64,000 bases of DNA from Dicaeum eximium (lineage: Eukaryota; Chordata; Aves; Passeriformes; Dicaeidae): NCBI GenBank assembly GCA_013396995.1, contig VWZP01008342.1:1-64000 (forward strand), written 5' to 3'. The notes under the pieces are model-generated. The model was given only the letters and a program-made list of their open reading frames with translations, was not told the DNA's origin and did not search any database. Both the position numbers and the translations under genes were made by a program. Positions 12,924-25,165 of this stretch are shown here, piece after piece; the stretch's first letter is position 1, and the number at the start of each line of letters is the position of its first letter.

Positions 12924-12970
12924 AGACAGCCAGGGGACAGCCAGAGGGACAGCCAGAGGGACAAACAAAC
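12924..12970. repeat. Short tandem repeat, 12-bp unit
   Basis: Three to four tandem copies of a GGACAGCCAGAG-like unit, the last decaying into ggacaaacaaac. It lies in a KIZ intron just upstream (on the minus strand) of the 12.74-kb exon. Confidence 0.75.
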
Positions 12971-13389
12971 ATCTGTGGTGCTCTATGACACATGTGGGAC
13001 AGGACAGGGAGGTTACACTCAGCACTTGGACCGTACCAGGTGCAGCCTCCCAGAGAGAGGGAAGCTGAGCACATCCCCTCGGTGGAGCCACCTCCAGTGG
13101 CAGGCTGGGGGGCAGGCCTGTTTGGGGCTCCTCTTCCTAACTCCCGAGGAATCCTCCAATCATCAAGTGTCTACAAGAGTCTCAGTCTGTAGAGGTTGTG
13201 CATTGTTGTCAATAACATTACCAACAATTCACAGTTCTGTACCTAGAGGCCCAGAGGCTGAGGAGGGCCAATGAGGGCTCTCTGCCACTGGTTTTGGCAA
13301 CACCCGAGTTCTGGGGATTTCCTTTGCTCTCTTGCTCCATTTATTGTGTTTTTCTGGCACGGGCCATTTGTCACCTGGGCTGCACTCAC

Positions 13390-13534
13390 TCAGCTGGGCA
13401 GTTCCGCTGTCACTGAGGGCTGGCCCTGGTACAGCGCCCGGTGCCGGTGCCGGGAGCTCGTCCCCTCCACCGGGCCCTCCAGGAGCTGCCGCGCGTGGCA
13501 GAGCTCCAAGAGCTCGGCCCGCACCCCGCCGGGC
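13390..13534 (-). CDS. Candidate KIZ exon with conflicting frames
   Basis: A GC-rich candidate exon begins after a good acceptor (ctgtctatccacag at 13,535) and meets a strong donor (CTGA-gtgagt) at 13,390; a weaker donor (CCCAG-gtgaca) lies at 13,375. Two readings compete. If it follows the 16.4-kb exon directly (phase 0), the open frame is a low-complexity R/A/G/P-rich peptide (ARRGAGRALGALPRAA...). The frame entered with two carried bases looks much more like protein (VRAELLELCHARQLLEG), but its stop codon TGA is exactly the last three bases before the gtgagt donor. It may be a genuine exon, a poison or alternative last exon, or a decayed or mis-assembled exon. I cannot choose between these. 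Confidence 0.3.
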
Positions 13535-13849
13535 CTGTGGATAGACAGACAGTGTGGGAATGACCAACGACCATGACAGGGCTCCTACCGCACCCCTTGG
13601 GAAAACAAACAGCCTCGTTTGAGCTTTCCAAAGCAAACGGCAAGAACCATGTTCCCAAGCTCAGAAGGAAGGGGGATCAAAAAAAGCACATGAGCAAACA
13701 AACCATCCAAAAATCAGCCCGGCCTGAGCCGCCACACGGAAATTACCCCTGTGCCGAGCACTTCAATTCCTTCACCTCCACAAGCGAACCAAATCTGCTG
13801 ACCACCTACAGGTATGGGGACAGCTCTGGGACCTCAGAGGGTTTTTGAT

Positions 13850-14600
13850 GGGGCTACACCTCTATAATGATGCAAATGAGGACTTAACCACTGAAACAAT
13901 GCCGCGGGCTAATCCCGGGACAGAGGTGTAAATGGCTATTCAAGTCCCCGGCTGCCTCTTTGTAGGGCTCCCAGTCCAGGTCTCCCCAGCAATGAACACA
14001 GCAGCTGGGGCAAAAGACAGCTTTGTTTTGTTTTTTTTAATTTTTCCCTCTTCCTTCCTTCCTTCCCGCCCCAACATGCAGGAGCTGACATGTTTCCACA
14101 GTTAACCCTGGCTTAGTCTGCCTCCAGGGAGGAGCTCTGTGCACAAAAACTTGCAGCATTTGCACACTCATGCTGAACTGCGCCCAAAGCTGTGTCTTCC
14201 CTCCGAGTGTTGGGCAACAGTGAACAATTAAGTGGAGGCTGCTGTGTCTTTAGTCGAGTTGCCTAGACATTTAATAAGCAAAACAATACCAGGGAGATCA
14301 CACTGGCAGTTAAACAGTGCTTTCTCTTTTCCCCTGGTCTTACAAACCCTGTGTTTCAGTGGCCGGCTCGTTTCCCATTGTTTTCCTCCCACTGGGTGGT
14401 CCTTCCAGGGTGCCACTCGAGAGGGATACAATAATAAAACGGGAAGGGGAAGGAAGGGACACCAACATAAAGAAAAACAAAATGTATGACAATCTGCAGC
14501 AGGCTACGGATCAGAGGTCAGCAAACAAGAGGTCCTTCTCTTTTACAGGTTGCTTCCTGGAAACAGTCTGATTAAGCTGACAGCTTGAATTATGTGTTAC
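13850..14600. promoter_or_regulatory. CNE-like block with octamer and NKX2-type motifs
   Basis: This intronic stretch lacks repeats and coding character. It carries an intact octamer ATGCAAAT at 13,870-13,877 and TTAAGTGG at 14,228-14,235, the core recognised by NKX2 homeodomain proteins. A T-rich then pyrimidine-rich tract lies around 14,022-14,065. Individual 7-8-bp motifs are expected several times by chance in 64 kb, so only conservation or chromatin data could establish enhancer function. Confidence 0.25.
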
Positions 14601-16363
14601 ATTTTGTAATGCACAATCCATCTGTGCTAAGTCCTCCTCAATGCAGCTGAAGCAGCACAGGCATTAGCTCTGACTTTTTCCACCCCCTCAGCTCAGGCCT
14701 TAAAATAGTCATCATCTTTCTCCAAACTAATTCTCAGAGACCTTCTCCCCCTGCCCCCCAGGTTTAAGCCCTCAAAGAAAAGGCTGGGTGCTGCAGGGAA
14801 TGGTAAGGGGACACGGAGCCTTTCCCTTTGATCAGCCGCTCCACGGGAAGGGACACCAGGAGGCTTCACGAGTCCCCGTGGTGCTGGGGGACTGCTGACA
14901 GGAAACCCATCCCAGGCTGCTCCTGCGGGGCTGGGTGTGAGAAGGCAGGAGAGCGGCCGCTGATCTGCTGGAAAACCGACTTACTGCTGAACAATCATCA
15001 GTTCTGATAACTGAGGCAACAAAGCCGCAGCACCCTACTGCAACCTGAAACAAGATGCAAACGTTCTGCTCAATCACCTTTCCCACTTCACTGCAGGGAA
15101 AAAGCCCAAAACTTGAAAAAGAGGGGCTGGCATCTCTGCAGTAAGACAGGAGAGGCATTTGCTCCAAAGATAAAAACTTGTGGCTTCCTGGCACACAACA
15201 AGGACTAGTTTTGCCTCTGGAGTCAGCCATGGTCTCTGCTCCTTTCAATACTATCCCTTGTAATCATTTTAGATAATTCACCAAAAGTGTATAAACAATG
15301 CTTCCTCTTCTGATGCCACAGTGACACTGCTGCAGTGGGAGAGTCCAAGCTACAGATATTTCAACTTAAGGCAACAAATACACAGAATTTGGTGAATTTT
15401 CTTCACATTTCTTCAGCCAGCATAGTAATTTCGCAAGAGAAAACCATGGGGGCTGGAAGGACATCACATGTTGTGGATCCATGGTATGACAGAGCAGAGG
15501 AACCTGCATTCCCATACTTTGTGTAATGTGTATAATTGAAATTAATGTACTAATAACTTGCAAGCTTTTCCACGAGATTTTTGGTCAATTAATTTTGCAA
15601 GTCTCAAGTGTGCATACTGCATTCCAGGTACCTTGGGAAGCCCACCTGGCTGTGAGCACAAGGGAACGGCTGCTCCTCCACTCCTGCCAGCAGATCTGCT
15701 TTTTCATTTTCAGGTAAAGCAAATTAAAACCTGTATCTTTTCTGTAGCACCAGCAAGCAGTGATGATCCCACTTCCATGGTCTTGAGAAGCAGAGGCATT
15801 CAGCTTGGCACAATGGGAGGAGAGCTCTGTGGCATGGTTCCAGCCATGCCCCGGGGACAATGCAGGCGCTCAAACCTTATGTATAATTTCCCTGGGCCTC
15901 GAGAGCTGCCCCGTGTCTCATCAGGCACTTCATAGCGAGGCCTCGCCAGGGAGGGAACATAAGGTTAATATGCTGGCACTCGGCTGGGCTCTGATTCCTC
16001 TCACAGAGACCAGCACTCGGCACTCGGTGCTTTCCTCTGCTCTGCTGTGATTAACAGGTGGGATACAAAGGGAGGACTGGGGGAAAGCTTTTTACATGTA
16101 AATCAGATGATGTTTCCATAGCAAGCAATAGCCCGATGCAAATGGGAAAGGATAAAGTTAGAGAAGTGTCTGCCACCCAAATCAGCACTGACATCAACAC
16201 CACTACAACGCGCCCAGGAACAGACATTATCAGATTCAAACACTGCAAACATCCAAGATGGGAAAACCCAACCAACTGGCAGAAGAGAATTCCTTCTGCA
16301 GGAGCACTTGATCTCCAGGAGTAAAAGCACTGTTTCTTTTGCACGATGTCCCACTACAGACCT

Positions 16364-16404
16364 GCCAGCCCTCCCGGGTGACTGGGCCAGCCCTCCCGGG
16401 TAAC
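16364..16404. repeat. 22-bp tandem duplication at a splice donor
   Basis: GCCAGCCCTCCCGGGTGAC at 16,364-16,382 is repeated as GCCAGCCCTCCCGGGTAAC at 16,386-16,404, a period of 22 bp with one mismatch. On the minus strand each copy begins with a potential donor (GTCACC or GTTACC). The proximal one abuts the 16.4-kb KIZ exon. Confidence 0.9.
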
Positions 16405-16490
16405 CTGTGGATCATCTCGCCGTGGGCACTGCCCCACCGGGACAGGAACGCACTTCCCTGTCTCATGAGGGCGTTGCGGGGCTGAAAATC
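16405..16490 (-). CDS. KIZ: Probable KIZ exon (after the coiled-coil exons)
   Basis: This 86-nt candidate exon follows acceptor aatccatccccgcag. It enters with one carried base, which the 18.1-kb exon supplies, giving R-FSAPQRPHETGKCVPVPVG and then QCPRRDDPQ. It leaves in phase 0. In the recalled human protein the corresponding place reads R-D-F-S followed by a K/P/T-rich stretch, so the RFS start in the right order is mildly supportive. The donor is poor (CACAG-gttacc) and lies in a 22-bp tandem duplication, so the true donor may be elsewhere. The alternative frame DFQPRNALMRQGSAFL is also open but would need a different upstream phase. Confidence 0.5.
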
Positions 16491-17226
16491 CTGCGGGGAT
16501 GGATTTACAGCTGATGTAATCCTCTGGCGCTGCATTTGTTGGCCACAAATCTTGCAGCAGAGGACAAGCCCTGTGTCTGCAGCGCACTTTCCTCATCCTC
16601 TCTTACTCTATTTCCAAACAAAATGCTCAAACCGTTCAACCCATGGAAGTTTTACCAAGTAGAGTCACTGAAATAAGATTTCTGTACATCATCTGCATTT
16701 TGGCAATAAATCCTTCACTTGCCAGCTCTGACCCCAGTGAGGTGCCTGAAGCCCCTGAATGCCCAGCACAGGTACAAGGTACTGGAGGACAGGGGAGAAC
16801 TTGGTATGAGCTTTGGTGCCCTGACCAGCCGAGGTGATCCAGGAAACAGGGAGGTGGTACCTGTGTGGTGCTGAGCTGTCCAAGGGCTCCTCCTGGGCCA
16901 CAGGAGAGTTCAGTGGGGGCAGGAGGGAGTCCTCCAGAGCCAGGGCATCACTGCCCTGCTCCTGCCGCGTGCAGGGAACGCTTGGCCTCACCTCCTCCTC
17001 AGAGCCAGCAGGGACCAGGAGCTTGGTACTGCTCCCCTCCCTGTGAGCCCACCAGCTTCTCAGGCTAGGCTTTGCCCCTGTAATAACAATAAAAAACAAT
17101 AAATTTTTATATAAAAATTTAAAAACTGTAATTATTCCTCTCAAAACATTAGCAGGGCCATGGAGTAGATCACAGTGTAGGGACTGAAACTAGGCTTACC
17201 CACACTGCTCACCCCGTGTGAGGGAG

Positions 17227-17476
17227 CATCCATCCATCCATCCATCCATCCATCCATCCATCCATCCATCCATCCATCCATCCATCCATCCATCCATCCA
17301 TCCATCCACCCATCCACCCATCCATCCATCCATCCATCCATCCATCCATCCATCCATCCACATCCATCCATCCATCCATCCATCCATCCATCCATCCATC
17401 CATCCATCCACCCATCCACCCATCCATCCATCCATCCATCCATCCATCCATCCATCCATCCATCCATCCATCCATC
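17227..17476. repeat. (CATC)n microsatellite, 250 bp
   Basis: A nearly pure ATCC/CATC tetranucleotide array sits in the KIZ intron between the 16.4- and 18.1-kb exons. It has an internal pattern: the variant block CCACCCATCCACCCA occurs at 17,306 and again at 17,408 (102 bp apart), with a 2-base slip near 17,359 between them. Its length and purity suggest a variable locus. Peptides of repeated HPSI or DGWM read from it are artefacts. Confidence 0.98.
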
Positions 17477-17964
17477 TCTCTGCTCCTCTTGTCTGTGGGG
17501 AGGCTGCAGCCTTTGGGGTTTGGGAACAAACCTGGGACGTCTCAAAAACCACCTCAGCACAGAGACCAGCTACCTGACCAAATCAGCTCTGGGGGAATCA
17601 GTCAGCTATCATGCTGAGGGAGAAGGGAATCAGCCTGACCCAGAAGTGACTCCTTTGGTGAAGCAGGTTCACATTAAACCTCTTCAGATGAGGCTCAGAC
17701 TACACCATGGCCTCCATGGGCACAGCAGTGAGGAAATCTTCCTTCATAGTGCCCCTGACCAGGATCAGCCCCCAGCATGCCCTTCCCGTTCCAGTTGAGC
17801 AGCCTGGGAGGAAACGGAGTCAAAAGGAAGAAAGGAACAAAGAGAAAAAAGGAATAAGAGCCACCATGCTCAAAGCCCAATGCCAGAGGAGCAAGACAAA
17901 TAGCAGCTGCGGGCAAGCCTCTGGCTGGGGCGGAGGTGGACAGGGACATATCCCACTGCCATAC

Positions 17965-18277
17965 TTGGAACACTTCCCAGCCTCAGGCAGGCTGCTTTGG
18001 CACCAGAAGCTGAGGTGAGCTGCTTGAAGCCTTCCGCACTGGCAGCCAGGTCCTCGTGTCCCGCTGCTCCCTCCTCACTCTCTTCAGCAGTGCTGCTGGT
18101 CTCGGGACTGAGCCCATCAGGGGATGGGGAGGCAGGTGGCTCCTGCTGCAAGCTCAAACCTCTTGTGGCTGAGGCAGCTGATGCAGGGCAGGCTAGCAAG
18201 GCCACTGCTGGATGGCCCAGTTCTCCTGGCATGGCTGTATCGGTGCCAATTCCCACCTGTCCTCCGGCCTGCAGGAC
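17965..18277 (-). CDS. KIZ: Probable KIZ large exon, disordered
   Basis: This 313-nt candidate exon has acceptor ccactgtgtgtttcag and donor TCCAA-gtatgg; alternative donors at about 17,970 and 18,004 keep the same phase. It enters in phase 0, exactly what the 23.67-kb exon leaves, and exits with one base for the 16.4-kb exon. The roughly 104-residue product begins VLQAGGQVGIGTDTAMPGEL and continues as an A/S/P/E-rich disordered segment with an acidic core (SSTAEESEEGAAGHEDLAAS). The T-A-M run followed by a short P/A segment loosely echoes the recalled human protein after the coiled coil. The sequence is far more GC-rich than the mammalian counterpart, and an extra small exon before it cannot be excluded. 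Confidence 0.6.
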
Positions 18278-20146
18278 CTGAAACACACAGTGGGATATGG
18301 CTGAAGGAGACAAACAGGAGACAAACTGTGTGGCACACGGAGCTTCTCGAGGGTGGCATTCTGGGCTCTGAAGAGAAAAGTGTCCCAGAATTCAAGACTT
18401 TGCTGTGGCATAAATATTACACAGCCCCTGGCACACAGTCTGTGCATCCCAGTGTGAAATGAGGGCCCAGGCCTACATTAAAGCTCCATGAGCCAAAACA
18501 TCCAGTGGCAGAAGCTGCCTGCACCCCCAGCCCAGCCAAAAGGGACCCACACAAACCAAGGATTCATAGTGACTGGATTTTACAAAGAGTCAAACCTTTG
18601 GGATTAAGATGCTACACAGGTTTGGAGACCCTGGACCAAAGCACCACATTTAGGGCTGCTCACAAGGCCCAGAGCGACCATCATGTTCCATGTGTGAATC
18701 ACTCGGCAAATCCAGCTTCCCTCACACCACAGAACAAGGCAAAACTCAGTTTCACAGTCTCCCTTCTGCTCTTCCCATGGTAGCAACATGGCCTTTCCCA
18801 CCAGGTGACACGGACACGGAGCAGACACATTTTGAATGGCACTTTCCTCCACGGACTGTTGAACGTGCACAAAACCAGCTCCAGGATACAACCATTCTGA
18901 TGCTAAATCCCATTGTTTTAACACTTGCCTCTTTTCCTTTGCAAACCTACTGAATCAGGACAATTTAGGAGGAGAGGCTGCTGCCACCACAACTGCTGTA
19001 GAGTCATGGCCAGTTTATGCAAAGCCAAAATTAGCCATCGTAATGCCACTGTTCACACTGAACAGGGCTTCCTCTCCAGCCCCAAAACCCAGCAGCACAA
19101 TTTACAGTCACCTCCACACCTCTCCCCTCTCTTTCACTGCCTGACCTCTTCCTCCCACACTAAGTCAGCTGCCAAGCCCAGCTGAAAGGAAACAAAGGCA
19201 TCTTGTCTGCTCTGTGACTAAGGTTCCTTAAAAAAGCTCAAATTCCACATAAGGAACAGAACAAAAAGCCATGAAGTCATTTTAAGCTTAGTAAAGGTTT
19301 GCCACTCAGATTAAGTTCACAGCTTATTCCATCACCACTGTGCTCAGGTTCCTCCTAATTACTTCTTGGGCATGGGATTTGGCCTCCTGCCAGTCCTGCA
19401 TGGCTTTGACAGCTCCTGGATGCAGTGTTCCGAAACAAATGGATTTCAAACAGGCACAGGCACAGCATACATTCCTATCGATCCCTTTCCCCAGGAAAGG
19501 ACTCTGCTACTCACAGGTGTTCCTGGGAGGTTTCAGCATGCCCAAGTCCAAAATATTCTGAAGGCTCCAATGAGGAGCTTCCAAGCTGACTTCCTAGCAG
19601 AGGGGATCCAGGAGCCTGGGCTGTATAGTTCTGCCAGCCGGGAAGGAGCTCTTCAGTGTGTGACTTCTGAGCTTAAGGACTCCCCTTGACACTGGGAGCC
19701 CAAAAGGGCACATATCCCTTGGCTCAGGAACGTGTCCGACATTCCTGAAGGTGTTTCAGCACTGGGACACTGCCCATCTGTAGAAGGTTGGTTCTGGGAT
19801 TGTCCTCCTGGGTCCCCAGGGCCCAGAGATGACCTCCCAAGATGTCACTGAGGGAGTCATCACACAGTCACTGCATCCCAACCACCCTGAAGGAAGCCAT
19901 CCCAATCCCAGTGCTGGGAAATAAAATTAATTCCACAAACTCTGTCTTGGACATCCTACATGCTGACTGCACACTCTCTGTGACTGACTCGGTGCCACAT
20001 CACTGAGAACAAACTCCTATGTTTTGGACAGAAGAACCAGTACATTTGAAGCAAAAAAAGAAAAACAAAACAAAATTAAGAGCTGAAACACAGCCCAGGG
20101 ACATGGCAAAAATGCACAATGTAGCTGAAGTTACCTCTGTTTTTTA

Positions 20147-20189
20147 GGAGGGAGATGAGGAGAAGGAGGAGGAGGAGAAGGAAGAGAAC
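20147..20189. repeat. Purine-rich (GGA/GAA)n tract
   Basis: An imperfect GGA/GAA trinucleotide run of about 43 bp within a KIZ intron; low complexity, no coding meaning. Confidence 0.85.
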
Positions 20190-23100
20190 AGGTGATAAAG
20201 GAATCCACAATTCACTCCATTATTATACATAAATTGACATTTTTGGGTACACACCACACTGTCATAGTGCCCAAAACCAGCCCACAGTTTTTCAACCCCA
20301 AGTCACAGCAGAAGCTTTTGATGCTCCAGTACTGATGACAACTTTTCCATCAGCTGGAAATCCCATCTCCCACACTGCCTGCCCTAATTGGACAGCTCAC
20401 AGTCCAAAATAAACCTACCTTTCCCCACAACACCTCCCAATTCAAACCACAACTTGCACCCTGCCACAGGCCTGCCTATATAGGTCAAGGCTGCTAGGCT
20501 TCATTGCTTTGTGTATTAAAGTTTAAAGAATGCTCTAAATACAAGGTTTTTAACTTTTTAATCTATGGGGAAAACTTCCTATAAACTCAGATTAACGACT
20601 GCTAATGCACTGAAGAAAGGAAACCAAAAACCTTCCTCCTACTGTAAAAACAAAATACTGTGGCCTCTGTTCCTTTTCTGATAAGAGCCTTAAATACCAA
20701 ACATTTAACTGCATAATAACATTCCCTGGCAGCCAGCAGCCTTCTTAGCAGATATATAAAGCAGGTAAAAGGGGAAAAAGTTAATTTCTTGGCTGAATGA
20801 TTCCATCGGTAGCTATAGGGCAAACTAGAAAGTCTTTTAGTAAAGTAGCAGTTGATTCTTCTATCAATCTGCAGCACACACTCTCTTCCAAGGAATGCAT
20901 TAAATATGAAAATCATATCCTGTTATCATCTGTTCCCAGCTTTCAGCCCAGTAAGCTTTCCTTAATGAATGCTGTAGCCTAAGGGACGCGCGTGCTGCCA
21001 GCTCCTCGGAATAATGGAGTGATGCTCCCATCCTGCCTATTCCGGTGTCGCCTGGCTGAGGAGCTTCCACACACAGTCACAAGTGACTACTCTTGCCAGC
21101 ATGCTCCAAGTTATTACAAGATGTTTTTAGACATTTCATCTAAAAGAGCTTTGCTGCTTTTAGTGGAGAATACAGCTCTGGTCTTCAACTGTATCATTTA
21201 TATGGAGATAGGAGGAGGGATTAGGAGTCTGCATTACTGCAGATATATGGCAGCAGATATTTAGGTATTCCTTGTCAGTCTTTTTGTCTGTTCCTTAGAT
21301 ATGCAATCTCCTTCTGAGGAAAGGTCAAAACACACAAAATTATAAACAGAGCAATGCCTCCTGGGCTGCAGTTCTGCAAATATCCCTCGTTAGGAACATT
21401 TCCTCCTCAGTCATGACTATCTCCACACCATCCAGCACAGGAATTATAAAAGCCAACAAGAAGACGTGCACAAACAGTCAGAGTTTTTTCTTAATTCCAG
21501 CTCTCTGGATGAAACGACTGCACTTTTTACCCAGGTGGTTCTCCATCTCCCAGGCGCTACACGCTGCACATGCCAGCACTGCAATCCCTATGGAAAGGCT
21601 GCACAGCTCCAAGGAGAGCACGGTGCTGGAATAAACCCCATTACCTGCTCGCTGGGTCCTGCCTCCTTGTCACCTCCAGCTGACAAGCTGCCCTCTTGAA
21701 GGGATAACAGGTTTTTAATTTCCCTTCCATACCATTCCTAAAAGGGAATAAATTCATCACATAAAACTGGAGGCCAGACATCCTCCCCAACCCAAGAGAC
21801 ACCACTTTGCAAAACATGCACCTTTAAATGCAAAGCCCCCACAGCCTTTTAAACTCAGACTATATTTAAAAGCAGGGATCTCATTTGTTCCTCATTTTTC
21901 TGCTCCCCTGCCCAAGCAGCACGGCCTATACACAGTCTGCTGCAGGGCTTTCATACACATTTATTCATTCCCATCATTTAAAATCCTACAGAAGAGCAAT
22001 AACTTGTTAACTCACATTTATTGTATTTATTGCATCCCAACCAGCATATGTAGCACTGAATTATTGCTGCGGTCCCCAGACAGTGACTCGGCCACTTTGG
22101 GATGAAACAAGCTCCACAATGTGTTTTTTTCATGCCCCATCTTACAACTGACTGGGCTGTTGTGAGGAACAATCCCTGGCAGACGTTCCAGAGAGCAGCC
22201 CAGCAGGGAAGGTTCTATGCTGGCCACTCCAAACACAGCTCACCACACTCCAGGGTTTATTGGAGCAGCGCTGGGCACCACGCAGGCAGCACCTGCAATT
22301 AATCCTCTGTGCTCCTAACTGCAGCCCCCAGTAGCAGCAGCACATTGGGGCTGAAAGCACTGCACGACCTGTGCTGCAGCAGGGAACAGGCGTGGCAATG
22401 AATCCTTCACACAATTAACTCTCCCGCCTCTGCCCTTTGCTCCAGCAGAATGCTCAGCTCCCAGGTAGAAGCTGCTCCGGAAACCACGAACGTGGAATTT
22501 TAGGGAACAAAACCTCACCACGTGAGGAGTCAAGATGCTCAAAAGAAACTCAGATGTAACTCCTGGATTTTGCTGAAACCTGAAGTGAATTTATTTATAC
22601 TCCTAAAAATTACTGATCAAACACAGGGAGCAAAAGTGCATCTTTCAGAAACAAAAGAAGTTTTGTGAGCTACAGCCACGTAATAAATGAGCACAGAGTT
22701 GTGATAAAGCACTCCTAAAGGACATTTTCTATGGAAAAAAAGGAGAGAAAACAGCAATAATTTCTTTCTGTGTACTCCCATGATAGATTAAATGACTGCA
22801 TGCTCCGTAACTCTCCTGCTTTCCATAACTAACATGGAGGCGATGTCATTTGTACAGCAGCTCCGCAAAGTAACTGTAATTTGGCAAGGATAAAATGACA
22901 CAGGAACATCAAAATGGAAGGACTGAACAAAAACCCCACACGCAGCTCAACCTGTGGCACTGGGACTCACAGCAGAACCACCAGCCTTGACACTGGGCAA
23001 ACTGGTGTGCACCAGGGCTGCTGAGGAGGAAAAACCCCTTCAGAACAGCAGGGGGAAAGCTGCACTGCAGGACACCCCCCTCCTGCTCTCCTTCAAGTAA

Positions 23101-23446
23101 CAAGTAAAAATCAGAGGCAGGGAATCACATACCCCAGGGACAGGCTCTGAATTCCAGGCTACTGCACTGCAGCCAGGAAAAGATGTTTCTGGGAATGTCA
23201 CCAGATCCAACAGGCGCTACCTGGACTACTCCTGTGTGAGGAATAAACACAGCCAAATGTTTCTGAGGAGTGCCAGTGCTCTTACAAAGCAGGAATTAAC
23301 TAATTTCCCTCCCAGACTGTGCTCCCTTAAAAACCTGGCTCCATGTATCGGTAGCATAAGCAGACGTTGCAATTTCATTTTTTAAAATCTGGAATCATCA
23401 CTTTGCAACATCCCAAACTGTACTTTAGGGAACAGCATTACAACAT

Positions 23447-23485
23447 AACAACAACAACAACAACAAAAATAATAATAATAACAAC
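23447..23485. repeat. (CAA)n-(AAT)n compound microsatellite
   Basis: A run of ACA/CAA units passes into AAT units and back to ACA, about 39 bp, roughly 190 bp 3' of the 23.7-kb exon on the minus strand. Confidence 0.9.
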
Positions 23486-23673
23486 GTGATTGAAGAACCC
23501 TGAGAGCTTGACTTTTTCTTACAGTATCTCTTGAATTTGGGGTACTTTAGACCTGTCTATCCTGCAACCTGAAAAACAGATACTGATCAGGTTTGCTTCC
23601 AGCTCTAGGACATACTAGGAGATTCCTGCATAACAACAGCAAACACCCATGACCAAGTCTTATAGAAAGTTAC

Positions 23674-23821
23674 TTCCATCTTCCTGATGCTCTCCCAGCC
23701 TGTGGTTTCCATGTGACCCTCCAGCTGCAGGAATTCCTGGCGCAGGGCCTGGTTCCGGTGCAGGGCCAGCTGCTGCCGTGCTGACACCACTTCCAGGTAC
23801 CTCTGCAGCTTCTGCCTCATC
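23674..23821 (-). CDS. KIZ: KIZ exon 3, coiled-coil core
   Basis: This 148-nt exon has acceptor tctttgccctgcag and donor ATGGAA-gtaact. It takes two bases from exon 2 (CT+G gives L) and leaves in phase 0. It encodes MRQKLQRYLEVVSARQQLAL, HRNQALRQEFLQLEGHMETT and GWESIRKME, a basic helical coiled coil. The K-L-x-x-Y-L pair, the H/T-R-N-Q motif and the later x-x-H-M/V match human KIZ exon 3 at the same spacing, as I recall it. This is the strongest single identification in the window. Two other frames are open only over shorter stretches and have no such pattern. The coiled coil is the part of KIZ expected to mediate centrosome association. Confidence 0.87.
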
Positions 23822-25165
23822 CTGCAGGGCAAAGAACAGGCACTTAAAGGTGTGAAAATAAACCAAAAGCATGCATCACAATCACCCTGCCTCAGACACA
23901 CACACCAACACTGAGGCGAAGCTGCTCCAGACCACAAAAAGGAGAAGACTCGTTCTTCCGCACACCTACATTTATATAAACACATATGTGCCACTTACCT
24001 GCACATTTACACAGAGGCTTTGGTGTTCCAAAGGGCAAACATACTAAAAATCTCCTGTAAATGTGTTTAAAATCGATTATGTACTAGCCACTCCTATCCC
24101 ATTAAATAAAAATAAAAACTAGCAGAGGAACGTGTTCTGAAAGTTACCCAAGTGGGAACAGCGAGGCTGAGGTTTCATAGCTGCCTAAATCCATGGTGCC
24201 ACCAAGAGGGGCACTGGAAATCCATCTAACCCAGTTCTCTCACACCTACAAACCAGATCGCCTTCCAGCCAGATCTCTATCTCTTTCCTGATGTGCCTCC
24301 AGGGCAGCCACATGGCACTAATGGAAAGGGAAATGGGCACCCAAAGATGCCTCTGGCTCACAGCTCCACTTCAGCCAAGAGGGAAACTGCAACCCAAAGC
24401 CCCAAGATGTTCAGAGAAACTGCAGTTCTAAACCTGTTGGATAAAACCAAATCAAATACAACCACAAAACAAAGTACATGTGATGCTGTCCCACCTGTCC
24501 AGACATTTTTTCTTTAATTTGTATCTGCATTTTCTGCCCCTTTCAGAAGAGGGGCTCCCACAGTACCTAGCACTCAGTCCCTGGAGCTTTACAGAACACC
24601 TTTGAGGAAAGGGATGGAACATTGGATGACACTTCTCAGTCCTCTTTGGTTGTTGGGACTTTTGGATTTTTTTTTTTTTTTTGCTTTGGTTTGCTGTTTA
24701 GGGTTTGGGTTGGTTGGGTGCTTTTTTGTACAAACTGTCCATGCAGTTTAAATTTAATTTACAGTCCAAATTTAATTTACATTAAATAGACACTGCAGAA
24801 AGAATCCAAGGAGCAGGATAAGAACCTGGAATACACCCTAGGGTTTCTTAAGGCTTTCAACTTTCTAAAACCCTGAGATTCTCCAGCATGGACTAAATTG
24901 TGGTGATTTTGTAAAAATAGGATAAAGCCAAATTGTATGTTGGTTATTCCTGAGATTTTAGTATCCACAGAATGAGGCATTTATGTTACTGCTGCAGCTA
25001 TTTCATCAATAACTTGAAGACATGAATTTTGCATTACACTTAACATGAATATAAATGTATTGTTATTGAAAAACCTTCAAGACAACATTCTAAAGGCAGT
25101 TCAAGATAACTAAACCTTTGTAACTAAAATAAAATAACCCCTAAGAAGGTTTTAAACAGGCTTAC

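Larger units (their letters stand above)
18278..23673. other. KIZ intron; no further exon recognised
   Basis: This is the long intron between the 18.1- and 23.7-kb exons. A purine-rich simple repeat lies at about 20,147-20,189 (GGAGGAGGAGAAGG-like). An AT-rich, CNE-like stretch runs from about 20,470 to 21,300. An exon equivalent to the human segment just after the third exon was sought here and not found. Confidence 0.5.

Noticed and set aside
15027..15073. Mini-exon between ttttccctgcag and gttgca on the minus strand
   Set aside because: Short, weak donor, and its phase (two bases in) does not follow the 16.4-kb exon; kept out of the model.
17209..17577. ORFs of repeated HPSI / DGWM peptides
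   Set aside because: They are translations of the CATC microsatellite, open in several frames on both strands.
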